Below are positions 45,542-53,557 of a DNA stretch of 64,000 nt, in pieces. Every line of letters begins with the position of its first letter. Position 1 is the first letter of the stretch. Under the pieces are notes generated by a model. The model worked only from the letters and a program-made list of their open reading frames with translations, ran no database searches and was not told where the DNA came from. The position numbers and the translations under genes are program-made. Source of the stretch: Bacteroidota bacterium. Its GTDB lineage: Bacteria; Bacteroidota; Bacteroidia; Chitinophagales; UBA10324. The stretch covers positions 33,078 to 97,077 of the forward strand of contig JAFDYS010000017.1 in NCBI GenBank assembly GCA_018267315.1. The letters are read 5' to 3'.

Positions 45542-47413
45542 GTGAGAAAGCATGCCACCTTAATTCTTGCGGCCCTCCTGCTTTTTTCATGGCCGCCATC
45601 TCAGGCATGGGCGCAAACATCTGCCGACACTTCGTACATCAATGCACTGACCCGCAGGAGTTTTGAATTGCGTAACAGCAATCCTGATTCATGCGAATTG
45701 CTGGCGAAGCAAGCCATCCGGCTTTCAACACCTATTGGATACCATCGGGGACTGGGAGACGGCTACATGTATCTCGGCATCCTTAAAAAAAATCAAAGCG
45801 AACTCGATTCCGCGCTGATCTATTACAAGATTGCACTGAGTCACCGGTTGCAGTTGCCCGAATCGGCTCCGGCAGGAAAAGCATACACCAACATCGCCAC
45901 GGCATTTAACCTCAAGGGCATTCATGACTCCGCCTTGTTTTATCAGCTGGCCGCACTACGAATTGCCGAGCATGACAATGATTCAGTGAATCTCATCATC
46001 TGCTATAATAATTTAGGATTCATCCATCAGCGCCTGCATGAATATGAGAAAGCGGAAAATAATTTCAAACAATCGCTGGCGATTGCCACGGCACGCCGAA
46101 GTTTTGCCGATGAATCGCGCGCACTCGGAAATCTCGGAAGTCTTTACACGGACATGGGCCAAAATGAATTGGCGAAGACCTTTCTATGGCGCAACATTGC
46201 TTCCGCCACGTCTCTCAACAACCTGTCGGAGCTCGCCAATGCCTTCAATAATCTCGGCGCCATCTACGAAGATCAGAACCGCTCCGACAGTGCATTCCAT
46301 TACTATGAAAAATCAGCCCGGCTCGACAGCGCCATCGGAAAAGACCGCGATCTCGCCATCGTATTGAGCAACCTTGGCTTTCTTCATTACAAAAACAAAA
46401 ATTACAGCCGGGCTGTAACGTACACCTCGCAAAGTCTGGATCTCGCCATGGATGTTGGCGATTACCAGCTGATCGCAACCAATTACCAGCATCTGGCGAA
46501 TACGTATGAAGAAATGGGCGACTACAAATCTTCCTTCCGCGCACTGCAGCAATATGTGTTGTATAACGATACCGTTTTCAGCGCAAGAAGTGACAGCACG
46601 CTTGCCGTGGTACAAACGAAATATGAAACGGAAAAGAAGGACCACGAAATACAACTGCTCAGCAAAGACCGCGAATTGCAATCGGCCGTTATAAGCCGGC
46701 AACGCATCCTGCGCAATGCACTCGTCGCCCTTGCACTGCTTATTGTTACCGCTGCCTGGTTATTCATCAGCCGCATCCGGCTCAGGCAACAGCAACGCAC
46801 CCTGGCCGAGCGCACCCGCATCAGCGGCGAACTGCATGATGATGTGGCCGCCATTCTCTCGGGTTTTTCGATGTACAGTGAAGTGGTGAAGCAGGAATTC
46901 ATGAGCGGGCGCACGGAGCAGGCCCTGCAGTCAGTGGAAAACATCGGGCTGGAATCGCGTGAGTTGCTTGACCGGCTGAGTGATATTGTTTGGGCGATCA
47001 ACCCGCGTAACGATACGTTTGAAAAGATCATCTCGCGCCTCCGCAATTATGCGATGAAGGTTTGCACCGCGCGGGGCATTATTGACTTAGACTTCTCCGC
47101 CGACTCCGCCCTCCATGATTTGCCGTGCTCTCTTGAAGTGAGGAACACTCTGTACCTCATACTTAAGGAAGCGATCAACAACGCAGCAAAATATTCAGCT
47201 GCCAAAAAGCTATCGGTATTTATCGCAGGTAAAGGCAACGGTCTTTATGCAAGCGTGCAGGATGATGGAAAAGGATTCACCCCCGCGGCGGACAGCGAAG
47301 GCAATGGATTGCGAAACATGAAACAACGCGCGGCCGATATTGATGCCGCCTTCCACATGCAGTCATCACCCGGTCAAGGAACACGCATCGAACTAACGGT
47401 GCACCGCATATAA
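45542..47413 (+). CDS. TPR-containing sensor histidine kinase (HisKA_3 class)
   Basis: 623 residues from GTG 45542, which gives a signal peptide (LILAALLLFSWPPSQAWAQ). Tetratricopeptide repeats fill about residues 50-340 (AYTNIATAFNLKG, CYNNLGFIHQRL, ALGNLGSLYTDMG, AFNNLGAIYEDQ). A membrane helix lies at about 395-415. The phospho-accepting His is about 432 in RISGELHDDVAA, in the NarL/DesK-type dimerisation domain. The ATPase domain has the N-box KEAINNAAKYS, DDGKGF and GNGLRNM. Such kinases normally pair with a LuxR response regulator having an intact receiver; neither LuxR gene nearby has one. Confidence 0.9.
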   Translation: MRKHATLILAALLLFSWPPSQAWAQTSADTSYINALTRRSFELRNSNPDSCELLAKQAIRLSTPIGYHRGLGDGYMYLGILKKNQSELDSALIYYKIALSHRLQLPESAPAGKAYTNIATAFNLKGIHDSALFYQLAALRIAEHDNDSVNLIICYNNLGFIHQRLHEYEKAENNFKQSLAIATARRSFADESRALGNLGSLYTDMGQNELAKTFLWRNIASATSLNNLSELANAFNNLGAIYEDQNRSDSAFHYYEKSARLDSAIGKDRDLAIVLSNLGFLHYKNKNYSRAVTYTSQSLDLAMDVGDYQLIATNYQHLANTYEEMGDYKSSFRALQQYVLYNDTVFSARSDSTLAVVQTKYETEKKDHEIQLLSKDRELQSAVISRQRILRNALVALALLIVTAAWLFISRIRLRQQQRTLAERTRISGELHDDVAAILSGFSMYSEVVKQEFMSGRTEQALQSVENIGLESRELLDRLSDIVWAINPRNDTFEKIISRLRNYAMKVCTARGIIDLDFSADSALHDLPCSLEVRNTLYLILKEAINNAAKYSAAKKLSVFIAGKGNGLYASVQDDGKGFTPAADSEGNGLRNMKQRAADIDAAFHMQSSPGQGTRIELTVHRI

Positions 47414-47426
47414 ACCGGGATTATAA

Positions 47427-47474
47427 TTCCCCTGCTTCAGGGATTGCAGGCACTCATCATGCAGAATTGCTTTG
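47427..47474 (+). promoter_or_regulatory. Operator-promoter E of the shared-motif regulon
   Basis: TTCCCCTGCTTCAGGGATTG (47427-47446), 20 bases, then TTGCTTTG (47467-47474). The core CCCTG-CTT-CAGGG is a perfect dyad in this copy. It begins 14 bases after the kinase stop and serves the 70-residue gene. Confidence 0.6.
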
Positions 47475-47485
47475 CAAAAAATTTC

Positions 47486-47695
47486 ATGATGAAAACGAAT
47501 ACAACTTATGAAGCACTCCATGCTGAGTGCGCTGCGCTGCAGCCTGCGTCTTCCCGTCTATCATTCCGGCAAGTGCGCGACGTGTACTTCCACCTCTTTC
47601 AACAGCACGATGAATGGAATCTTGATGAAATCAATCGCAAAGCAACTGCATTGCTTACCATGGCGGCAGCGGGAAAGAATCAGGCGATAGATTAA
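47486..47695 (+). CDS. Small hypothetical protein of the motif regulon
   Basis: About 69 residues from ATG 47486 (a second ATG follows at once). Earlier in-frame starts lie in the promoter. Helical, soluble, no domain recognised (LSFRQVRDVYFHLFQQHDEWNLDEINRKATALLTM). Its separate promoter E links it to the LuxR/protease group. Confidence 0.6.
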   Translation: MMKTNTTYEALHAECAALQPASSRLSFRQVRDVYFHLFQQHDEWNLDEINRKATALLTMAAAGKNQAID

Positions 47696-47740
47696 TCACT
47701 AACCTCAAATGGTGACTGATTTGAATGGTCACAACAAAAA

Positions 47741-47788
47741 TTCACCGGTTTCGGGGATTGTATGAACCAATGACATTTCGTGACTTTG
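47741..47788 (+). promoter_or_regulatory. Operator-promoter D of the shared-motif regulon
   Basis: TTCACCGGTTTCGGGGATTG (47741-47760), 20 bases, then TGACTTTG (47781-47788). It has no long gene behind it: only a 29-codon frame and a hairpin at 47893-47912. Confidence 0.65.
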
Positions 47789-47815
47789 AATAATTGAAAA
47801 ATTTTTGTTTTAAAA

Positions 47816-47905
47816 ATGAGAAAACCCTTGCTACATTCATGGGGCAGTAACGAAAATACCGGGAGTCATTCTTCTTTTGAATGCTCATCCGGCGGAAGCA
47901 ACTAA
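47816..47905 (+). CDS. Possible 29-residue peptide gene or sRNA
   Basis: ATG 47816, stop 47903-47905. The peptide begins MRKPLLHSW and is then rich in Ser, Asn, Gly and His with one Cys (SFECSSGGSN at the end). No known precursor family. The stop codon sits in the loop of a hairpin that looks like a terminator, so the transcript from promoter D would be about 120 bases. Whether the product is a peptide or a regulatory RNA cannot be decided from one sequence. Confidence 0.35.
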   Translation: MRKPLLHSWGSNENTGSHSSFECSSGGSN

Positions 47906-47915
47906 GCTTCCGTTT
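47893..47915 (+). terminator. Short terminator-like hairpin
   Basis: CGGAAGC (47893-47899), loop AACTAA, GCTTCCG (47906-47912), then TTT. Seven-base perfect stem but a short T-run. After it, 47916-48000 holds nothing recognisable. Confidence 0.45.
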
Positions 47916-48018
47916 CACCACGTTCTCCCGGTGTGAGGCAAAGAGAAAGTTACGACTTCTCAACCGCATCCGACGCTTAGCTAACGCCGCCTGCTCTTCC
48001 GAAGCCGCTTCATATAGA

Positions 48019-48226
48019 GTTATGAGTCTTTTGGACTTAAGACGTAAGTCGTAAGACTTAAGACTTATGACTTGCAGACGAAAGACTTGTGGACTATTGA
48101 CATTGACTATTGACCAATGACTATTGACTCGTGGGCGGATGACATGTGGACTAATGGACTAATGAACCTATGAACTGATAAACCAATAGACCAATAAACC
48201 AATAAACTAAGAAACCAAGAACCCAA
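48019..48226. repeat. Degenerate repeat tract upstream of the DUF4907 gene
   Basis: First variants of GACTTAAGAC/GACTTATGAC, then GACTATTGAC and GACTAATGA, then ACCAATAAACCAAT, ending a few bases before the ATG at 48232. No two units are fully alike, with no unique spacers, so it is not CRISPR. No gene seen. Confidence 0.7.
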
Positions 48227-48231
48227 AACTC

Positions 48232-48615
48232 ATGAAACACCTGACAGTTACTCTCGCAATTCTCTTCTCATTCACTCTTACTCGGGCACAGCAGCAACCG
48301 GCGCCGCCGGCGGCGCCTCAGCAAGAGCAGGGCGCGCAATTTCCTGATGGCAATGCCAATAAAAACGCGGCGATCACTTACAACATCATTGATGCGCCCA
48401 ACAACACCTTCGGATACGATGTGTTTGTTGATGGCAAACTGATGATCCATCAAACCAGCATCCCCGCCATGCCGGGTAATGATGGTTTTAAAACCAAAGA
48501 CGATGCTGCAAAAGTGGCCGAGATGGTGATGTACAAAATCCGCAAAGGAGAAATGCCGCCGACGGTGACTCCGGAGGAGATGAAAGAGCTCGGAGTTATT
48601 CCTGATGACAAATGA
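48232..48615 (+). CDS. DUF4907-domain secreted protein
   Basis: 127 residues: signal peptide (MKHLTVTLAILFSFTLTRAQ), a Pro/Ala/Gln linker, then a DUF4907 domain (FGYDVFVDGKLMIHQTSIPAMPG, FKTKDDAAKVAEMVMYKIRKGEMPPTVT). The domain is found mostly in Bacteroidota and its role is unknown. It precedes a kelch/T9SS gene and is bounded on both sides by the same kind of degenerate repeat tract. Confidence 0.75.
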   Translation: MKHLTVTLAILFSFTLTRAQQQPAPPAAPQQEQGAQFPDGNANKNAAITYNIIDAPNNTFGYDVFVDGKLMIHQTSIPAMPGNDGFKTKDDAAKVAEMVMYKIRKGEMPPTVTPEEMKELGVIPDDK

Positions 48616-48790
48616 CTCGCAGACTTATGACTCGTGGACGATTGAACAATGACTAATGACTCGTGGACGATTGACTTGTTGACCAATGAATTAATGAACC
48701 AATAACCCGATGAACAGATGGACCAATAAGCCAAGAAACCAACAAACCAAGAGACCAAGAAACCAATAAACATTGAACAACGACAATCCA
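48616..48790. repeat. Degenerate repeat tract downstream of the DUF4907 gene
   Basis: Built like the upstream tract and in the same order: GACTCGTGGACGATTGA-type units first, then ACCAATAA and ACCAAGAAACCAA units, ending about 20 bases before the next ATG at 48813. Contains no gene. Confidence 0.7.
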
Positions 48791-48812
48791 TTAACCCCCA
48801 AAAAATTAACCC

Positions 48813-51800
48813 ATGAAAAAAATTCTAACTATTGCGATCGCAATCTCTAGCATTGCCTTCACTGCTTATTCGCAAAACACCTGGACTCAGAAAACCGACT
48901 TTGGAGGAGCCTCACGCTATGGACCGGTGGGTTTCTCTATCGGCGACAAAGGGTATATGGGTACTGGCTGGAACGGTAGTTATAAAAATGATTTTTGGGA
49001 ATATGATCCAATTGCAGATGCGTGGGCACAGAAAGCAAATGTAGGAACTGCCGGACGAGAAATGGCTGTCGGTTTCTCAATTGGAACCAAGGGATACATT
49101 GGCACAGGCAACAATGCTAACGGTGGTAAACGGAGGGACTTTTGGGAGTATGATCAGTCATCTAATACCTGGACACAAAAAGCAGATTTCGGCGGAACGG
49201 CAAGATGGGGCGCCAGGGGATTTTCTGTTGGAGACAAGGGGTATATAGGTACCGGAGAGGACAATGTCGGTTCCACGAAAGATTTCTGGGAATACAATCC
49301 AGCAACCGACACCTGGACAGAGAAAACAGAATTCGCGGGACTGGCCAGATCAGGAGGAGTTGGTTTCTCAGTTGGATCGAAAGGATACTTTGGCAGTGGT
49401 GGGAATGGATCTGATAGCTTCAATGATTTTTGGGAGTACGATCCATTATCAGATAGCTGGACTGAGAAAGCAGATTTTCCCGGAGTAGCGAGGGGCTCTT
49501 CCTCAGCATTCTCAATAGGAGCCAAGGCATATTTTGGTTTAGGTACTGTAAGCAATATCTACTTTCAAAATGATTTTTGGGAATTCGATCCCTCAAACGA
49601 CACCTGGACTCAGATGCCGGACTTTGAGGGAGCAGCCAGAGATGTCGCTGCATCCTTTGCGATTGGAAGCAAGGGTTATATTGGTTCGGGTCGAAGAGTA
49701 GATGCCACTTTTAGCAAAGACTTCTGGCAATTTACTCCTCCCTGCATTACTGGCGATACTATATACCTTGATGCTGATGCTGATGGTTACGGCGATTCAA
49801 ACAACAGCATTGTTGCTGATTCATGCGATCTTCCTGCAGGATATTCACTCAACAACACCGACTGCAACGATGCCAACTCATCCATTCATCCAAACCTAAG
49901 TGAAACCACCGGCGATGGAATTGATAACAACTGCAACGGAGTTGTTGATGAAAACAATGCGCTCAGTTTTGATGGAGTTAATGATTATGTTATCGCAACG
50001 AGACCGGTACAAAATGATTTTACAATAGAAGCGTGGATAAAAACCTCTGCAACATCCCTCACCGGCAGTCAATATTTTCAGGGAAATGGATTAATCTATG
50101 CAGATGTTGTGGGGGAACTTTCTGACTTCGGAACTTCAATTCTAAACAACAAGTTTTGCTTTGGAGTCGGTGGCACGACCGATGTCTCAATTCAATCAAC
50201 TTCTGAAGTTACCACAGGCAATTGGATACATGTTGCTGCTGTTCGCTTTCAATCAACAGCCATAATTCAAGTGTATATCAACGGATTTCTTGAGTCAGAA
50301 ACTATAAGTACTGCCACACAACCTCTCTCTAACCCACTCAACATAAATTTTGGTGGAAACACAATTGAAAGTCGCTATTACAATGGACTGATTGATGAAA
50401 TAAAGATTTGGAACGTAGCGCGCACTCAATCCGAAATTCAAACCGATATGCTCGGCGCAACCTGCGGAGGTCAATCAGGTCTGGTTGCTTACTACAATTT
50501 CAATCAGGGTATCGCATCTGGAACAAACACGAGTGAAACAACTCTCGATGATTTAACATCGAACAACAACAACGGCACACTTACCAACTTTGCTTTAACA
50601 GGCAGCACCAGTAATTGGGTAGAAGGTGTACCCGGCTTAAGTGATTCAGCAACTTTTTATCTCGACAATGATGGCGACGGCTTTGGCGATGCGAACATAT
50701 CCGTCACTGCGTTGGCATGCGATCAACCTGCGGGCTACGTGTGGGACAACACTGACTGCACCGATGCCAACGCTGCCATTCATCCCGGCGCCACAGAACT
50801 TGACAACTGCATCGATGATGACTGCGACGGTATTGTTGACGACGGCACGTGGACGAAACTCACTGACTTCGGCGGTGTGGCTAGGTACAATGCTGTTGCC
50901 TTCGTGATCAACGGAAAAGGATATGTAGGCACAGGGCGCGATGCAAGCAACAACTACAAAAAAGATTTCTGGGAGTACGATCCATCAACCGGAGCGTGGA
51001 CGCAGAAAGCAAATTTCGGCGGGACAAAAAGATTTAAAGCGGCGGGCTTTGCCATCGGCACCAAAGGTTACATCGGTACCGGTTATGATGTGAATGGAAG
51101 TCTGCGAAATGATTTCTGGGAATACGATCTGGCCACCAACACGTGGTCGCAGAAAGCGGACTTCGGCGGAACGGGAAGAGCGTATGCCGTCGGGTTTGCC
51201 ATCAACGGCAAAGGATATATGGGAACCGGCGGTGATTTCCTCGCGCATCATAATGATTTCTGGGAGTACGATCCCACCACAAATTCATGGACGCAGAAAG
51301 CAAACGTAGGTGACACGCTGCGCGAAGCGGCCGTGGCATTTACTATCGGCGGCAAAGGATACATCGGCACCGGCGACAACAGCAGTGGTTACAAAAAAGA
51401 TTTCTGGGAATACGATGCCGCTTCAGATACGTGGACGCAGAAAACAGATTTTCCCGGCACGGCACGGCAGGCGGCCACCGGATTTTCTATTGGTGATAAA
51501 GGTTATCTCGGCACCGGATGGGATGGCACCAGTCTTCATACTGATTTCTGGCAGTACAATCCTGCAACCGACACCTGGACACAGAAAGAAAATTTTCCGG
51601 GAACTGAAAGAGCGTATGCCGTGGGCTTCAACATTGGCAACACCGGATACGTTGCAACGGGCGGTGGCGTCGGTACGGCGTTCAAAGATTTTTATTCGTA
51701 CGATCCGCCAACCACCGGAGACGTGGTGGTTTATGCCGACGCCGACAGCGATGGATACGGCGATGCATCAGTGAGCCAGGTCGTCACCAATTGCAACATT

Positions 51801-53411
51801 CCTCAGGGCTATGTTCTTGACAGTACCGATTGTGACGACAGTAATTCCTCCATTCATCCGGGCGCTGCAGATCTCTGCAATGGCATTGATGACAACTGTG
51901 ATGGCGTTATTGATCCGGTTACCGATTACTATGTCGATGCTGATAATGATGGCTACGGCGATGCAAACAACTCGGTGAGTTCATGCACACCCGTGAACGG
52001 ATACGTAACCGACAACACCGATTGCGATGACAATGATGCGGCGATTAATCCTGGTGTCACCGAAATCTGCAACAATCTTGATGACAATTGCAATGGAAGT
52101 ATTGATGAAGGAGTGCTGACAACTTACTACGCCGATGCAGACGGTGACGAGTATGGCGATGCGAATGAGTCTGTGAGTTCATGTACGCCAATAGCAGGAT
52201 ATGTAACTGACAACACCGATTGCGATGATAATGACGCGGCCATCAATCCAGCAGCAACTGAAGCCTGCAACGGTATTGATGACAACTGCAATGGATCAAT
52301 TGACGACGGTTTAGTCTTCACTACGTACTACGCCGATGCGGATCAGGACAGCTTCGGCGATGCAAGCAACTCTGTAAGTTCATGTGCACCTGTTTCAGGT
52401 TACGTTGAAGACAATACTGATTGCAACGACAACAACGCCGCGATTAATCCTTCTGCAACCGAAGTTTGCAACTATCTCGATGATAACTGCGATGGGAATA
52501 TTGATGAGGGATTACAAACTACTTACTATGCTGACGTTGACGGAGACTCTTACGGCGACGCGAATAATTCTGTGAGTTCATGTGCACCCGTGAGCGGTTA
52601 TGTAACTGACAATACTGATTGCAATGATAGCAATGCAGCGATCAATCCTTTGGCTACAGAAGTCTGCAATGGCACGGATGATAATTGCAATGGAATAATT
52701 GATGAAGGTCTTACGGTGACTTATTATGTTGATGCGGATGACGACAGTTATGGCTCATCGCAAGATGCCGGCACACCCTTTTGCAGCGATCCGGGTCAGG
52801 GTTATTCCACTAACAATGGTGATTGCAATGATGCGAATGCGTCGATCAATCCTTTAGCAACGGAAGTCTGCAACAGCATTGATGACAACTGCAACGGCTC
52901 CGTCGACGACGGGCTTGTATTGGTCACCTACTATCTCGATGCCGATGGCGACACCTATGGCAATCCAAACATCGTCACTATTGCCTGTGCGCAACCAAAC
53001 GGATACGTACCCGACAACACCGATTGCGATGACAGCAATCCCAACGTGAATCCCGGTGCCACAGAAATTCCCAACAACGGCATCGATGATAACTGCAACG
53101 GTGAGATTGATGAGTTCGGCGTGGGCATTTCCTCCCTCAACACAGCATCAAATCAACTTTCTGTTTTTCCTAATCCCACTGATGGAAAGTTTGTGATTGA
53201 ATTGGAGTTGAGTGATGAGACAACTGCAGATGCAACGATTGAAGTGATCAATCTGCTCGGGCAAGTGATGCAATCGCAAACCGCTGCCATCGTGAAGGGA
53301 ACACTCGCAGAAGAAATTCAATTCAGTAATGAAGAAGCGGAGGGGATGTATTTGGTGAAAGTGACGATCGAGAATAAGGTTTTCACCGCGCAAATCAATT
53401 ATCAGAAATAG
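48813..53411 (+). CDS. Giant secreted kelch / MopE-repeat / LamG protein with T9SS tail
   Basis: 1532 residues. Signal peptide (MKKILTIAIAISSIAFTAYSQ). Residues about 22-310 are kelch repeats (WTQKADFGG, GFSIGxKGYIGTG, FWEYDP per unit). A MopE-type Asp-rich repeat follows at 315-372, a LamG/concanavalin-like domain at about 380-585 (LSFDGVNDYVIATRP, GLIDEIKIWNVARTQSEI), a second MopE repeat at 610-670, a second kelch block at about 680-965, and seven more MopE repeats (YYADADGDxYGD, DNTDCDDNDAAINP, CNxxDDNCNGxIDEG) at about 968-1430. The T9SS sorting domain fills the last 85. The Asp-rich repeats are expected to bind calcium or other metals. Role in adhesion or matrix is inferred. Confidence 0.85.
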   Translation: MKKILTIAIAISSIAFTAYSQNTWTQKTDFGGASRYGPVGFSIGDKGYMGTGWNGSYKNDFWEYDPIADAWAQKANVGTAGREMAVGFSIGTKGYIGTGNNANGGKRRDFWEYDQSSNTWTQKADFGGTARWGARGFSVGDKGYIGTGEDNVGSTKDFWEYNPATDTWTEKTEFAGLARSGGVGFSVGSKGYFGSGGNGSDSFNDFWEYDPLSDSWTEKADFPGVARGSSSAFSIGAKAYFGLGTVSNIYFQNDFWEFDPSNDTWTQMPDFEGAARDVAASFAIGSKGYIGSGRRVDATFSKDFWQFTPPCITGDTIYLDADADGYGDSNNSIVADSCDLPAGYSLNNTDCNDANSSIHPNLSETTGDGIDNNCNGVVDENNALSFDGVNDYVIATRPVQNDFTIEAWIKTSATSLTGSQYFQGNGLIYADVVGELSDFGTSILNNKFCFGVGGTTDVSIQSTSEVTTGNWIHVAAVRFQSTAIIQVYINGFLESETISTATQPLSNPLNINFGGNTIESRYYNGLIDEIKIWNVARTQSEIQTDMLGATCGGQSGLVAYYNFNQGIASGTNTSETTLDDLTSNNNNGTLTNFALTGSTSNWVEGVPGLSDSATFYLDNDGDGFGDANISVTALACDQPAGYVWDNTDCTDANAAIHPGATELDNCIDDDCDGIVDDGTWTKLTDFGGVARYNAVAFVINGKGYVGTGRDASNNYKKDFWEYDPSTGAWTQKANFGGTKRFKAAGFAIGTKGYIGTGYDVNGSLRNDFWEYDLATNTWSQKADFGGTGRAYAVGFAINGKGYMGTGGDFLAHHNDFWEYDPTTNSWTQKANVGDTLREAAVAFTIGGKGYIGTGDNSSGYKKDFWEYDAASDTWTQKTDFPGTARQAATGFSIGDKGYLGTGWDGTSLHTDFWQYNPATDTWTQKENFPGTERAYAVGFNIGNTGYVATGGGVGTAFKDFYSYDPPTTGDVVVYADADSDGYGDASVSQVVTNCNIPQGYVLDSTDCDDSNSSIHPGAADLCNGIDDNCDGVIDPVTDYYVDADNDGYGDANNSVSSCTPVNGYVTDNTDCDDNDAAINPGVTEICNNLDDNCNGSIDEGVLTTYYADADGDEYGDANESVSSCTPIAGYVTDNTDCDDNDAAINPAATEACNGIDDNCNGSIDDGLVFTTYYADADQDSFGDASNSVSSCAPVSGYVEDNTDCNDNNAAINPSATEVCNYLDDNCDGNIDEGLQTTYYADVDGDSYGDANNSVSSCAPVSGYVTDNTDCNDSNAAINPLATEVCNGTDDNCNGIIDEGLTVTYYVDADDDSYGSSQDAGTPFCSDPGQGYSTNNGDCNDANASINPLATEVCNSIDDNCNGSVDDGLVLVTYYLDADGDTYGNPNIVTIACAQPNGYVPDNTDCDDSNPNVNPGATEIPNNGIDDNCNGEIDEFGVGISSLNTASNQLSVFPNPTDGKFVIELELSDETTADATIEVINLLGQVMQSQTAAIVKGTLAEEIQFSNEEAEGMYLVKVTIENKVFTAQINYQK

Positions 53412-53419
53412 TTGGAACG

Positions 53420-53517
53420 CGTCATTGCGATCCCGACATTTTTCATGTCGGGAGAAGCAATCTCCAACCATCAGGGAGATTGCTTCACCCCGCGAGAAGC
53501 GGGGACTCGCAATGACG
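53420..53517. repeat. 98-bp palindromic repeat element with three inner hairpins
   Basis: The ends are CGTCATTGCGA (53420-53430) and TCGCAATGACG (53507-53517). Inside are GAAGCAATCTCC / GGAGATTGCTTC, plus two small hairpins (CCCGACAT..ATGTCGGG at 53432-53452 and CCCCGC..GCGGGG at 53488-53504). This GTCATTGCGA...GAAGCAATCTCC palindrome is a type of dispersed repeat seen in many bacterial genomes. It could fold into a cloverleaf-like RNA and lies between two T9SS genes, where it may act as a terminator or processing site. Confidence 0.8.
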
Positions 53518-53557
53518 GTAAATTCAAAATTTTCAATCACCCTTAAAACTTATAATC

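Noticed and set aside
47911..47932. TTCACCACGTT half-site after the 29-codon frame
   Set aside because: Only the left half of the motif is present; there is no GGGATTG and no promoter behind it.
48019..48790. CRISPR array
   Set aside because: The short units are degenerate and adjacent, with no constant repeat and no unique spacers, and no cas genes are near.
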